DNA from: Streptomyces fructofermentans
GTDB lineage: Bacteria; Actinomycetota; Actinomycetes; Streptomycetales; Streptomycetaceae
NCBI RefSeq assembly: GCF_014651055.1
Contig: NZ_BMWD01000016.1
Coordinates: 71,637 to 135,636 of the forward strand
DNA: 64,000 bases
Reading direction: 5' to 3'
Shown here: piece after piece, positions 9,366 to 19,915 of the stretch
Numbering within the stretch: position 1 is the stretch's first letter
How the letters are laid out: every line of letters starts with the position of its first letter
The notes under the pieces: generated by a model
What the model was told of the DNA's origin: nothing
Database searches by the model: none
The model's input: the letters and a program-made list of their open reading frames with translations, nothing else
Made by a program: the position numbers and the translations under genes

Positions 9366-9398
9366 CACCAACCGCGTGCCGGGGGGAGGGTCAGTGCC

Positions 9399-9440
9399 AT
9401 GCGCACCCGAATTCTCGTACTTGGAAAGCGCGTCGGCTGA
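9399..9440 (+). CDS. ilvB leader peptide
   Basis: A 13-codon reading frame, MRTRILVLGKRVG, with a strong GGAGGG site 8 bases before the ATG. It holds the Ile-Leu-Val-Leu run plus another Val, the end products of the pathway whose first enzyme follows. It is followed by a hairpin and an intrinsic terminator, the standard layout of an amino-acid attenuator: stalling on the ILVL codons would free an antiterminator. The last nine bases before its stop can pair with 9486-9494, just ahead of the terminator. Confidence 0.85.
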   Translation: MRTRILVLGKRVG

Positions 9441-9477
9441 ACTGGAACGCACCGGATCGAAGAACCGGTGGTCCAGT
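9441..9477 (+). promoter_or_regulatory. Pause/antiterminator hairpin of the ilv attenuator
   Basis: ACTGGA (9441-9446) pairs with TCCAGT (9472-9477) and CACCGG (9450-9455) with CCGGTG (9465-9470), giving a two-part stem right after the leader stop. A competing pairing is GCGCGTCGG (9428-9436) with CCGACGCGC (9486-9494), a perfect nine-base match that would connect the leader coding end to the terminator foot. Confidence 0.75.
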
Positions 9478-9495
9478 GACCGCACCCGACGCGCT

Positions 9496-9529
9496 CCCCT
9501 CGCCTGCCTCACGGCACGAGGGGTTTTTT
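9496..9529 (+). terminator. ilv attenuator terminator
   Basis: The stem CCCCTCG / CGAGGGG (9496-9502, 9517-9523) has an inner stem TGCC / GGCA, a TCAC loop, and six T residues at 9524-9529. This is a textbook intrinsic terminator placed 80 bases before ilvB, where it can only serve to attenuate. Confidence 0.9.
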
Positions 9530-9609
9530 GTTGCACAGGCACCCGCGGACCAACAACCGCACATCGCACAAACCTCGCAAAAACCCTCAGCATCGAGAAG
9601 AGAATGCCG

Positions 9610-11460
9610 ATGACCGAGCAGGCCACCGGGGCCCACCACCCGCAGCCGCGGCCCCGTTCCGGAGGACATCAGTCCGCCCCCGAGCAGGTGACGGGAGCGC
9701 AGTCCCTCATCCGTTCTCTCGAGGAGGTCGGGGCCGAGACGGTATTCGGCATTCCCGGCGGTGCGATCCTTCCCGCGTACGACCCCCTGATGGACTCCAA
9801 GCGGGTGCGCCACGTGCTCGTCCGCCACGAGCAGGGCGCGGGCCACGCGGCCACCGGTTACGCGCAGGCCACCGGCAGGGTCGGTGTCTGCATGGCGACC
9901 TCGGGACCCGGTGCGACCAACCTGGTCACCCCGATCGCCGACGCCCACATGGACTCGGTGCCGCTGGTCGCGATCACCGGGCAGGTCGCGTCCAAGGCGA
10001 TCGGCACCGACGCCTTCCAGGAGGCGGACATCGTCGGCATCACGATGCCGATCACCAAGCACAACTTCCTTGTCACCAAGGCCGAGGACATCCCCCGGAC
10101 GATCGCCGAGGCGTTCCACATCGCCTCGACCGGCCGGCCCGGCCCGGTCCTCGTCGACATCGCCAAGGACGCCCTCCAGGCGCGGACCACCTTCCAGTGG
10201 CCGCCCGCCCAGGACCTGCCCGGCTACCGCCCGGTGACCAAGCCGCACGCCAAGCAGATCCGCGAGGCCGCCCGGCTGATCACCCAGGCCAGGCGGCCCG
10301 TGCTGTACGTCGGCGGCGGTGTCCTGAAGGCCGGCGCCACCGCCGAGCTGAAGGTCCTCGCCGAACTCACCGGAGCGCCCGTCACCACCACACTGATGGC
10401 GCTCGGCGCATTTCCCGACAGCCACCCGCTGCACGTGGGAATGCCGGGCATGCACGGTTCGGTCACCGCCGTCACCGCGCTGCAGAAGGCCGACCTGATC
10501 GTCGCCCTCGGAGCCCGCTTCGACGACCGCGTCACCGGCAAGCTGGACAGCTTCGCCCCGTACGCCAAGATCGTCCACGCCGACATCGACCCGGCGGAGA
10601 TCGGCAAGAACCGCGCCGCCGACGTGCCGATCGTCGGTGACGCCCGCGAGGTCATCGCCGACCTGATCCAGGCCGTCCAGAAGGAGCACAGCGACGGCCA
10701 CCAGGGCGACTACAGCGGCTGGTGGAAGGACCTCAACCGCTGGCGCGACACGTACCCGCTCGGCTACGAGCAGCCCGACAACGGCTCGCTCTCGCCCCAG
10801 CAGGTCATCCAGCGCATCGGCCAACTCGCCCCGGAGGGAACCATCTTCGCGGCGGGCGTCGGCCAGCACCAGATGTGGGCCGCGCACTACATCCAGTACG
10901 AGCAGCCCTCGACCTGGCTGAACTCGGGCGGCGCCGGAACGATGGGGTACGCGGTGCCCGCCGCGATGGGCGCCAAGGCCGGCGCGCCGGACCGGGCGGT
11001 CTGGGCGATCGACGGCGACGGCTGCTTCCAGATGACCAATCAGGAACTCACCACCTGCGCCCTGAACAACATCCCGATCAAGGTCGCCATCATCAACAAC
11101 GGCGCCCTCGGGATGGTCCGCCAGTGGCAGACCCTCTTCTACAACCAGCGCTACTCCAACACCGTGCTGCACTCCGGCCCGGAGGCGACCGGCAAGGAGC
11201 CCAGTGCCGGCACCCGCGTCCCGGACTTCGTGAAGCTGTCCGAGGCGATGGGCTGCTACGCGATCCGCTGCGAGTCCCCCGACGACCTGGACAAGGTCAT
11301 CGAGGAGGCGAACTCGATCAACGACCGCCCGGTGGTCATCGACTTCATCGTCCACGAGGACGCGATGGTGTGGCCGATGGTCGCCGCCGGCACCTCCAAC
11401 GACGAGGTCATGTTCGCCCGCGACGTCCGCCCCGACTTCGGCGACAACGAAGACGACTGA
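9610..11460 (+). CDS. ilvB: Acetolactate synthase large subunit
   Basis: This 616-residue catalytic subunit of acetohydroxyacid synthase joins two pyruvates (or pyruvate and 2-oxobutyrate) in the first common step of Val/Leu/Ile synthesis. The TPP-binding N-domain has ETVFGIPGGAILPAY (catalytic Glu in RHEQGAGHAA). The central FAD-type domain and the C-terminal TPP/Mg motif (GDGCFQMTNQELTTCALNN) are all present. ATG 9610 is preferred because GAGAAG lies 9 bases upstream; the ATG at 9604 is too close to it. It is followed 26 bases later by ilvN and preceded by a leader-peptide attenuator that probably sets expression by Leu/Ile/Val-tRNA charging. Confidence 0.97.
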   Translation: MTEQATGAHHPQPRPRSGGHQSAPEQVTGAQSLIRSLEEVGAETVFGIPGGAILPAYDPLMDSKRVRHVLVRHEQGAGHAATGYAQATGRVGVCMATSGPGATNLVTPIADAHMDSVPLVAITGQVASKAIGTDAFQEADIVGITMPITKHNFLVTKAEDIPRTIAEAFHIASTGRPGPVLVDIAKDALQARTTFQWPPAQDLPGYRPVTKPHAKQIREAARLITQARRPVLYVGGGVLKAGATAELKVLAELTGAPVTTTLMALGAFPDSHPLHVGMPGMHGSVTAVTALQKADLIVALGARFDDRVTGKLDSFAPYAKIVHADIDPAEIGKNRAADVPIVGDAREVIADLIQAVQKEHSDGHQGDYSGWWKDLNRWRDTYPLGYEQPDNGSLSPQQVIQRIGQLAPEGTIFAAGVGQHQMWAAHYIQYEQPSTWLNSGGAGTMGYAVPAAMGAKAGAPDRAVWAIDGDGCFQMTNQELTTCALNNIPIKVAIINNGALGMVRQWQTLFYNQRYSNTVLHSGPEATGKEPSAGTRVPDFVKLSEAMGCYAIRCESPDDLDKVIEEANSINDRPVVIDFIVHEDAMVWPMVAAGTSNDEVMFARDVRPDFGDNEDD

Positions 11461-11486
11461 GAGCCGTAGGTAAAGGAAGCAGACCC

Positions 11487-12014
11487 ATGTCCAAGCACAC
11501 GCTCTCCGTCCTGGTGGAGAACAAGCCCGGCATCCTCGCCCGGATCGCCGCCCTGTTCTCCCGCCGCGGCTTCAACATCGACTCGCTCGCGGTCGGTGTC
11601 ACCGAGCACCCCGACATCTCCCGCATCACCATCGTCGTGAACGTGATCGAGGAACTGCCCCTCGAACAGGTGACCAAGCAGCTCAACAAGCTCGTCAACG
11701 TGCTGAAGATCGTCGAGCTGGAGCCGTCCTCCGCCGTCCAGCGCGAACTCGTTCTGGTGAAGGTGCGCGCCGACAACGAGACGCGCTCCCAGATCGTCGA
11801 GATCGTCCAGCTGTTCCGCGCCAAGACGGTGGACGTCGCACCCGAGGCCGTCACCATCGAGGCCACGGGCGGCAGCGACAAGCTGGAGGCCATGCTCAAG
11901 ATGCTGGAGCCCTTCGGCATCAAGGAGCTGGTGCAGTCCGGCACGATCGCCATCGGCCGCGGCGCCCGCTCCATCACCGACCGCTCGCTGCGCGCGCTCG
12001 ACCGGTCCGCGTAG
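11487..12014 (+). CDS. ilvN: Acetolactate synthase small regulatory subunit
   Basis: A 175-residue regulatory subunit that binds valine and modulates IlvB. The N-terminal ACT domain (HTLSVLVENKPGILARIAAL, NIDSLAVG, residues 4-78) and the C-terminal ALS_ss_C domain (residues about 85-165) are both complete. AAGGA lies 9 bases before the ATG. It is co-transcribed with ilvB, with 26 bases between stop and start. The tail GRGARSITDRSLRALDRSA is typical of actinomycete homologues (from memory). Confidence 0.97.
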   Translation: MSKHTLSVLVENKPGILARIAALFSRRGFNIDSLAVGVTEHPDISRITIVVNVIEELPLEQVTKQLNKLVNVLKIVELEPSSAVQRELVLVKVRADNETRSQIVEIVQLFRAKTVDVAPEAVTIEATGGSDKLEAMLKMLEPFGIKELVQSGTIAIGRGARSITDRSLRALDRSA

Positions 12015-12170
12015 GCCGCCCGGCGCACGCACGCGCGCGACGCACTCACGTACGACGGAAACGGGCGGTGGGAGAGCCGCCGGCCGCCCGTATTCCGAGA
12101 CCCCGAACCGTCCTTTCCCCCGCCCGCCGTACGGTGGGACGCAACACCCAGCACACATAGGAGAGACCCA

Positions 12171-13172
12171 GTGGCCGAGCTGTTCTACGACGACGACGCC
12201 GACCTGTCCATCATCCAGGGCCGCAAGGTCGCGGTCATCGGATACGGCAGCCAGGGCCACGCCCACGCGCTGTCGCTCCGTGACTCGGGTGTCGACGTCC
12301 GGGTCGGTCTGCACGAGGGCTCCAAGTCCAAGGCCAAGGCCGAGGAGCAGGGTCTGCGCGTCGTGAGCCCGGCGGAGGCCGCCGCCGAGGCCGACGTCAT
12401 CATGATCCTCGTCCCGGACCCGATCCAGGCCCAGGTCTACGAGGAGCACATCGCGCCCAACCTGAGCGACGGCGACGCGCTGTTCTTCGGCCACGGCCTG
12501 AACATCCGCTTCGGCTTCATCAAGCCCCCGGCCGGCATCGACGTCTGCATGGTCGCCCCCAAGGGTCCGGGCCACCTCGTGCGCCGCCAGTACGAGGAGG
12601 GCCGCGGCGTTCCCTGCATCGCGGCCGTCGAGCAGGACGCGACGGGCAACGCCTTCGCGCTCACGCTGTCGTACGCGAAGGGCATCGGCGGCACCCGCGC
12701 CGGCGTCATCAAGACGACCTTCACCGAGGAGACCGAGACCGACCTGTTCGGCGAGCAGGCCGTCCTCTGCGGTGGTACGGCCGCGCTGGTCAAGGCCGGC
12801 TTCGAGACGCTGACCGAGGCGGGCTACCAGCCGGAGATCGCGTACTTCGAGTGCCTCCACGAGCTGAAGCTGATCGTGGACCTCATGTACGAGGGCGGCC
12901 TGGAGAAGATGCGCTGGTCGGTCTCCGAGACCGCCGAGTGGGGCGACTACGTCACCGGACCGCGGATCATCACGGACGCCACCAAGGCCGAGATGAAGAA
13001 GGTGCTCGCCGAGATCCAGGACGGCACGTTCGCCCGCCAGTGGATGGACGAGTACCACGGCGGTCTGAAGAAGTACAACGAGTACAAGAGCCAGGACGAG
13101 AAGAGCCTGCTGGAGACCACGGGCAAGGAGCTGCGCAAGCTCATGTCGTGGGTCAACGACGACGAGGCGTAG
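12171..13172 (+). CDS. ilvC: Ketol-acid reductoisomerase
   Basis: A 333-residue class I enzyme that isomerises and reduces acetolactate with NADPH, the second common step of the pathway. The nucleotide fold has VIGYGSQGHAHALSLRDSG. Catalytic region marks include GPGHLVRRQYEEGRGVP, the acidic ETDLFGEQAVLCGG (two Mg ions), and FECLHELKLIVDL in the knotted C-domain. The GTG start has AGGAGAG about 6 bases before it. A 156-base gap separates it from ilvN, so it may also have its own promoter. Confidence 0.97.
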   Translation: MAELFYDDDADLSIIQGRKVAVIGYGSQGHAHALSLRDSGVDVRVGLHEGSKSKAKAEEQGLRVVSPAEAAAEADVIMILVPDPIQAQVYEEHIAPNLSDGDALFFGHGLNIRFGFIKPPAGIDVCMVAPKGPGHLVRRQYEEGRGVPCIAAVEQDATGNAFALTLSYAKGIGGTRAGVIKTTFTEETETDLFGEQAVLCGGTAALVKAGFETLTEAGYQPEIAYFECLHELKLIVDLMYEGGLEKMRWSVSETAEWGDYVTGPRIITDATKAEMKKVLAEIQDGTFARQWMDEYHGGLKKYNEYKSQDEKSLLETTGKELRKLMSWVNDDEA

Positions 13173-13181
13173 TCCGACCGG

Positions 13182-13216
13182 AGCGGGGCCGCGGCGCATC
13201 GCCGCGGCCCCGCTTT
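13182..13216 (+). terminator. Terminator after ilvC
   Basis: A 15-bp perfect stem (13182-13196 with 13200-13214), CAT loop, followed by TTTC. It lies 10 bases after the ilvC stop. Confidence 0.85.
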
Positions 13217-13590
13217 CGGAACCTCCGGCAACCCGCTTGTCCATGGCGTACAGCCACGGATGAGTGATCCTTCCGTGGAGGCGCAGGACGCCCCCCGTCG
13301 CGGCACTAGACTGCTGCACTAATACGCGTCAGGCCCACAGCGTCGTGCGTCTTCCACGCGGCTCAGCGACACCGAGGAAGTGAAGGTACGCCCCCACGCC
13401 GCCCGGCACGCACTCCCGCCGCAACGGACGACGACCCTGGTAGCCCGGCTACGACGGTCCTTGCCCCGAACACCGGGAACACGCGCCGAACGACGCGGGT
13501 ACGGCCCCTCGCTCCCCAGGCGCCGCTTACAACCCTCCACCGCCTGCGGCCGTCGGGACGGCCGTCCGCAATGGACTTGTGAGGACCCAC
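13217..13590 (+). promoter_or_regulatory. Intergenic region before serA
   Basis: This stretch of 374 bases has no convincing gene. A possible -10, TAGACT, is at 13307-13312 but without a clear -35. The rest looks like an untranslated leader; no riboswitch family was recognised. Confidence 0.35.
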
Positions 13591-15180
13591 GTGAGCTCGA
13601 AACCTGTCGTACTCATCGCTGAAGAGCTGTCGCCCGCCACAGTCGACGCCCTGGGCCCGGACTTCGACATCCGGCACTGCAACGGCGCGGACCGCGCCGA
13701 GCTGCTGCCCGCCATCGCCGACGTCGACGCGATCCTGATCCGTTCCGCGACGAAGGTCGACGCCGAGGCCATCGCCGCCGCGGGCAGGCTGAAGGTCGTC
13801 GCGCGCGCCGGCGTCGGGCTGGACAACGTCGACGTGTCCGCCGCCACCAAGGCCGGCGTGATGGTCGTCAACGCCCCCACCTCGAACATCGTGACGGCCG
13901 CGGAGCTGGCCTGCGGCCTCCTGCTGGCCACCGCCCGCCACATTCCGCAGGCCAACACGGCCCTCAAGAACGGCGAGTGGAAGCGCTCCAAGTACACCGG
14001 CGTCGAGCTGGCCGAGAAGACCCTCGGCGTCGTGGGCCTCGGCCGCATCGGCGCGCTCGTCGCCCAGCGCATGTCGGCGTTCGGCATGAAGGTCGTCGCG
14101 TACGACCCGTACGTCCAGCCTGCGCGGGCCGCGCAGATGGGCGTCAAGGTCCTCTCGCTGGACGAGCTGCTTGAGGTCTCCGACTTCATCACCGTCCACC
14201 TGCCGAAGACGCCGGAGACGCTCGGACTCATCGGCGACGACGCGCTGAACAAGGTGAAGCCGTCGGTGCGGATCGTCAACGCCGCGCGCGGCGGCATCGT
14301 CGACGAGGCCGCGCTGTACTCGGCGCTCAAGGAGGGCCGGGTCGCCGGCGCCGGTCTGGACGTGTACGCGAAGGAGCCCTGCACGGACTCCCCGCTCTTC
14401 GAACTCGACCAGGTCGTCTGCACCCCGCACCTCGGCGCCTCCACGGACGAGGCCCAGGAGAAGGCCGGCATCGCCGTCGCCCGCTCCGTGCGGCTCGCCC
14501 TCGCCGGTGAGCTGGTCCCGGACGCGGTGAACGTCCAGGGCGGCGTCATCGCCGAGGACGTCAAGCCGGGTCTGCCGCTCGCGGAGAAGCTCGGCCGTAT
14601 CTTCACCGCCCTCGCGGGCGAGGTGGCGGTCCGGCTCGACGTCGAGGTGTACGGCGAGATCACCCAGCACGACGTCAAGGTGCTGGAACTCTCCGCGCTC
14701 AAGGGCGTGTTCGAGGACGTCGTCGACGAGACGGTGTCGTACGTGAACGCCCCGCTGTTCGCGCAGGAGCGCGGTGTCGAGGTACGGCTGACCACCAGCT
14801 CGGAGTCCTCGGACCACCGCAACGTGGTGACCGTGCGCGGCACCCTCGGCGACGGCCAGGAGGTCTCGGTCTCCGGCACGCTCGCCGGGCCCAAGCACCA
14901 CCAGAAGATCGTCGCGGTCGGCGAGTACGACGTGGACCTGGCGCTCGCCGACCACATGGTCGTCCTCAACTACACGGACCGTCCCGGTGTGGTCGGCACC
15001 CTCGGCCGGATCCTGGGCGAGGCCGGCATCAACATCGCCGGCATGCAGGTCGCCCGCGCCGACGTCGGCGGCGCGGCGCTGGCCGTGCTGACCGTGGACG
15101 ACACGGTCCCGCAGACCGTGCTCACCGAGCTGGCGGACGAGATCGGGGCCACGCAGGCCCGGTCGGTCAACCTCGTCTGA
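13591..15180 (+). CDS. serA: D-3-phosphoglycerate dehydrogenase
   Basis: A 529-residue enzyme that oxidises 3-phosphoglycerate as the first step of serine synthesis. The order is: split substrate domain, NAD fold (VVGLGRIGALVAQRM), catalytic Arg (VNAARGGIVDEAAL) and His (CTPHLGASTDEA), an intervening allosteric substrate-binding domain (about 320-450), and a C-terminal ACT domain (VVLNYTDRPGVVGTLGRIL). The length fits the long, serine-inhibited actinobacterial type. GTG 13591 has GAGGA 5 bases upstream; an in-frame GTG at 13579 is less likely. Confidence 0.96.
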   Translation: MSSKPVVLIAEELSPATVDALGPDFDIRHCNGADRAELLPAIADVDAILIRSATKVDAEAIAAAGRLKVVARAGVGLDNVDVSAATKAGVMVVNAPTSNIVTAAELACGLLLATARHIPQANTALKNGEWKRSKYTGVELAEKTLGVVGLGRIGALVAQRMSAFGMKVVAYDPYVQPARAAQMGVKVLSLDELLEVSDFITVHLPKTPETLGLIGDDALNKVKPSVRIVNAARGGIVDEAALYSALKEGRVAGAGLDVYAKEPCTDSPLFELDQVVCTPHLGASTDEAQEKAGIAVARSVRLALAGELVPDAVNVQGGVIAEDVKPGLPLAEKLGRIFTALAGEVAVRLDVEVYGEITQHDVKVLELSALKGVFEDVVDETVSYVNAPLFAQERGVEVRLTTSSESSDHRNVVTVRGTLGDGQEVSVSGTLAGPKHHQKIVAVGEYDVDLALADHMVVLNYTDRPGVVGTLGRILGEAGINIAGMQVARADVGGAALAVLTVDDTVPQTVLTELADEIGATQARSVNLV

Positions 15181-15240
15181 GGTGTCCGGCACCGGGGCCC
15201 CGCCCCGGAACCCGCCGTGACGACGGCGGACCCGTCCCGG

Positions 15241-15280
15241 AACGCCGGGCGGGCCGGGGAGACCCGGTCCGCCCGGCGTT
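15241..15280 (+). terminator. Terminator after serA
   Basis: AACGCCGGGCGG (15241-15252) pairs with CCGCCCGGCGTT (15269-15280), followed by TTC. A GGGGACGGG-type repeat patch (15335-15380) separates it from the convergent regulator gene. Confidence 0.7.
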
Positions 15281-15390
15281 CTGCCGTACGGGGCCGGACG
15301 GGCGGCACCGCCCACCGGGGCGTCCCCGCCCGGGGACGGGAGCCCGGGGACGGGGGCGCGGGGGACGGGGGACGGGGGTCCGCCGAGGGC

Positions 15391-16626
15391 TCAGAGGCGC
15401 CGGGCCTTGAGCGCCATGTGCAGCAGCAGGCGGTCCTCGCCGTCGTCCAGGTCGAGACCGGTGAGCTGCTCGACGCGGGACAGCCGGTAGTAGAGCGTCT
15501 GGCGGTGGACGCCCAGTTCGGCGGCGGTGCGCCCGGCCTGGCCCGCGCAGTCGAGGAACACCTCGGCGGTGCGGGCCAGTTCACGCTGCGCGGGTTCCAG
15601 CAGCGGGCGCACGGAGGGGTCGTGGACCGCCCCCGCGGGCAGCGCCGTCAGCAGCCGGAACGCGCCGATCGAGGTCCAGTGCGCGACCGGTCCGAGCCGG
15701 GGTTCGGCCAGCGCGGCGCGGGCCGCGCCCGAGGCCTCGTGCCAGGCGGCGGCCAGGTCGGCGAGCCCGGAGCGCGGCACGGCGACGCCCGCGGCCGGTG
15801 CCGTCCGCTCCACGGCGTCCTCGGTGCCGGGGGCCGGGTCCGGTCGCGGGCCCCCGGCTCCCCGTAGCCGGTCGGCCCGTTCCAGCAGGCGTGCGGCAGC
15901 CGCCGTCGCGGGGGTGAGGACCTCGGGGGAGCGCAGGCGCACCAGCAGTGCCAGGCCGTGGTCCCGCGCACCCCAGGGGAGGGTGCACAGGGCGGTGGCG
16001 GCGGGCAGGGTGCGCACCGACGGGGCGTCGTCGGGGTCGGGCGAGGGCCAGGGCGCCACGCAGACGAGCGCGTGCAGCGTGTCGGCGCGGGGCCCGAGAG
16101 CCGTGCGCAGCTCGGCCACCGCCATGTCCCGCTGCCAGCCGCCGCCCGCGGTGAGGACGGCACGCAGCTCCCGGGTGAGGTCGGCTCCCGCCTGGGCCTC
16201 GTCGGCCAGCAGGGCCCCGATGCGCGGTGTCACCCGCATGGCCGCGGCCAGCTGGTCGTCGGTCGGACCGGGGTCGTCGGCCAGCAGCCACACATAGCCG
16301 TACGCCACCCCCCGATGGCGTACCGGCAGGCAGACGCGGCCCCGGTGGACCCCCGCCTCCGGGGTGGGCGGGATGCGCACGGGGCCCGTGGCGCGGGCGA
16401 TGCCGAAGCCCTCGAACCAGGTGCGGACCGCCTCGGTGGAGCGCCGGGTGAGGATCGAGCGGGCGCGCACGGGGTCCAGGGCGGACGCGTCGAGCTCGTC
16501 CTCGCTGTCGTAGGCGCCGAAGGCGATCAGCTCGAAATCCCGGTTCTCCAGCGTCGCGGGGACGCCGAGCAGCTCGGAGATCTCGTCCACCAGCTCCTGG
16601 TAGTCACCCTTGGGGTCCGAGGTCAC
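15391..16626 (-). CDS. PucR-family transcriptional regulator, probable regulator of proline catabolism
   Basis: A 411-residue regulator. The C-terminal PucR helix-turn-helix is clear (AELGVHRQTLYYRLSRVEQL, residues about 360-385, then TGLDLDDGEDRLLLHMALKA). The N-terminal part is a mixed alpha/beta sensory region ending in a GGDEF-like PucR middle domain. GTG 16626 is chosen because the conserved-looking sequence starts there; an ATG at 16662 is possible. It is divergent from the proline dehydrogenase gene with 180 bases between starts. In actinomycetes, regulators in this position control proline use, so this assignment rests on context. Confidence 0.85.
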   Translation of the reverse strand: MTSDPKGDYQELVDEISELLGVPATLENRDFELIAFGAYDSEDELDASALDPVRARSILTRRSTEAVRTWFEGFGIARATGPVRIPPTPEAGVHRGRVCLPVRHRGVAYGYVWLLADDPGPTDDQLAAAMRVTPRIGALLADEAQAGADLTRELRAVLTAGGGWQRDMAVAELRTALGPRADTLHALVCVAPWPSPDPDDAPSVRTLPAATALCTLPWGARDHGLALLVRLRSPEVLTPATAAAARLLERADRLRGAGGPRPDPAPGTEDAVERTAPAAGVAVPRSGLADLAAAWHEASGAARAALAEPRLGPVAHWTSIGAFRLLTALPAGAVHDPSVRPLLEPAQRELARTAEVFLDCAGQAGRTAAELGVHRQTLYYRLSRVEQLTGLDLDDGEDRLLLHMALKARRL

Positions 16627-16806
16627 GCCTGCATTCTCGCGCACTTCGCGGGGGCCTTCATACATCTGTCTGAGATCCGGGGCACGGATGCGTGACAGCT
16701 GTCGATGGCCCACGATCGGGGGGATCCCTAGATTTCACGGTGGTTCTCCGTGCCGTACCCGACTGTCGGGATTCGGCCTCCTGCTCGCCCCTGATGGAGG
16801 TGCCCC

Positions 16807-17733
16807 GTGCTGGGTCCCGTGATTCTCGCCGCCTCGCGCAGCGACCGGATGCGTCGGCTGATCTCGGCCGCCCCGGTGACCAAGCCGGTCGTCGACCGCT
16901 TCATCCCGGGCGAGACCGTCGACCAGGTCGTGCCGATCATCCGGGACCTCACGGGCAAGGGCCTCGAGGTGACCATGGACGTCGTCGGCGAGGACATCAC
17001 GACGCCCGAGCAGTCGTACGCCGCCCGTGACGCGTACCTGGAGCTCATCGAGCGCATGAGGGAGCTGGACCTCGGCACCCGCGCCGAGATGTCCGTCAAG
17101 CTCTCGATGTTCGGACAGGCCCTGGAGGGCGGCCACGAGCTGGCCCTCGCCAACGTCCGGCCGGTCGTCGAGGCCGCGGCCGCCATCGGGACGACCGTCA
17201 CGCTCGACGCCGAGGACCACACCACCCTCGACTCGATGTTCGCGATCCACGAGGAGCTGCGGAAGGACTTCCCGCAGACCGGCTGCGTCATCCAGGCGTA
17301 CCTGTTCCGCACGGAGGCCGACGCCCGCCGCCTCGCCGAGAGCGGCAGCCGCGTCAGGCTGGTGAAGGGCGCCTACAAGGAGCCCGCCGAGGTCGCGTAC
17401 CAGCAGAAGGCCGAGACCGACAAGGCGTACGTCCGCATCCTGAGGATCCTGATGGAGGGCGAGGGCTACCCGATGATCGGGTCCCACGACCCCCGCCTCA
17501 TCTCGATCGCGCAGGAGCTCGCGCGGACGGCCGGGCGCAAACTGGACGAGTACGAGTTCCAGATGCTCTACGGCATCCGCGGCGACGAGCACGTGCGGCT
17601 CGCCGCCGAGGGCCACCGCATGCGCGTCTACACCGCGTACGGCACCGACTGGTACGGGTACTTCATGCGGCGCCTCGCGGAGAAGCCGGCCAACCTGCTC
17701 TTCTTCGCCCGCTCGATCCTCACCAAGGGCTGA
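16807..17733 (+). CDS. Proline dehydrogenase
   Basis: This 308-residue monofunctional FAD enzyme oxidises proline to pyrroline-5-carboxylate. The short (beta-alpha)8 barrel is recognisable from EVTMDVVGED, the helix RAEMSVKLSMFGQAL, VTLDAEDHTTLDSM, VIQAYLFRTEADA, RLVKGAYKEPAEVAYQ, and the end motif YGTDWYGYFMRRLAEKPAN, which carries the paired Arg residues that hold the proline carboxylate. GGAGG lies 6 bases before the GTG. It is followed 38 bases later by the P5C dehydrogenase gene; the two separate enzymes replace the fused PutA of proteobacteria. Confidence 0.95.
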   Translation: MLGPVILAASRSDRMRRLISAAPVTKPVVDRFIPGETVDQVVPIIRDLTGKGLEVTMDVVGEDITTPEQSYAARDAYLELIERMRELDLGTRAEMSVKLSMFGQALEGGHELALANVRPVVEAAAAIGTTVTLDAEDHTTLDSMFAIHEELRKDFPQTGCVIQAYLFRTEADARRLAESGSRVRLVKGAYKEPAEVAYQQKAETDKAYVRILRILMEGEGYPMIGSHDPRLISIAQELARTAGRKLDEYEFQMLYGIRGDEHVRLAAEGHRMRVYTAYGTDWYGYFMRRLAEKPANLLFFARSILTKG

Positions 17734-17771
17734 GACCGAACACCCGCTCGACTCTAGGAGTTACGGAAAAC

Positions 17772-19412
<1,641 letters not shown>

Positions 19413-19426
19413 CGCCCCACCGAACA

Positions 19427-19466
19427 CCGCCCCCGGCCCGGACTCCCCCCTCCGGACCGGGGGCGG
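19427..19466 (+). terminator. Terminator after the proline operon
   Basis: CCGCCCCCGG (19427-19436) pairs with CCGGGGGCGG (19457-19466), continued inside by CCGGA / TCCGG. It lies 15 bases past the stop. Confidence 0.8.
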
Positions 19467-19786
19467 CGCCATGTCCGGAGCCGTCCGCGCACTCGGCGGG
19501 CGAACCGCCGCTGCACCCCCGGGGAGAGGAAAGCGCAGGTCAGCGCGGTGTGATCCAGTCCACCGTCTCAGATAGTAGGAAGTCCGAGTAATGGTGGAGA
19601 CAGATGCCCGGTCCTCGCCTAGCTTTGAAGGAGCCGAACGTCTCGCTCGACCAAGCGAATGGCGGTCGTGAGCCGGAGCCCCTGGCAGGCAACCCCTGCG
19701 GCACCGCTCCCCGCCCCTTCCGGCGTCTCGTCATCCCTCACCGCACTTCCGGCGGCCGCTGCCGGAGGCAAAGGAGTCGATTTCCC
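19467..19786 (+). promoter_or_regulatory. Long leader before a 42-aa protein, possible structured RNA
   Basis: This gene-free 320-base stretch is unusually full of GGCAACC-type and paired segments near the next start. GCAGG-CAAC-CCCTGC is a hairpin at about 19684-19699. GTCGTGAGCC, then GGAGCCCC, then GGCAACCCC (about 19665-19696) recalls the SAM-I/IV riboswitch core, but the expected downstream strand is not seen. The frame is open back to an ATG near 19604, so part could be coding. No name is assigned. Confidence 0.3.
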
Positions 19787-19915
19787 ATGTCCGAGACGAC
19801 CGCCCGCCGAGTCCGTCACGTCTCCCGTACGAGCGAGTCCGAGCGCAAGAACGCCGCAGCCGCACTCCAGCGCGCCCTCGACCGCAGGGACAACGGCGGC
19901 TCGACCGGGCACTGA
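19787..19915 (+). CDS. Small basic conserved protein
   Basis: A 42-residue protein starting MSETTARRVRHVSRTSESER, with AAAGGAG about 10 bases before the ATG. It is polar and rich in Arg, with a predicted helix SERKNAAAALQRALDRR. There is no membrane segment or known motif. The good ribosome site and clean stop support translation. Function unknown. Confidence 0.6.
   Translation: MSETTARRVRHVSRTSESERKNAAAALQRALDRRDNGGSTGH

Noticed and set aside
9362..9367. TTGACA as the -35 of the ilv leader promoter
   Set aside because: The place for a -10 is occupied by the ribosome-binding site of the leader peptide, so it cannot drive this leader.
9391..11355. A 654-codon minus-strand frame opposite ilvB
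   Set aside because: A composition shadow of ilvB, rich in Gly-Asp-Val-Arg, with no recognisable motif.
19660..19700. SAM-I/IV riboswitch by name
   Set aside because: Only the GGCAACC-like string and a short hairpin match; the complete core could not be drawn, so it is kept only as an unnamed leader.
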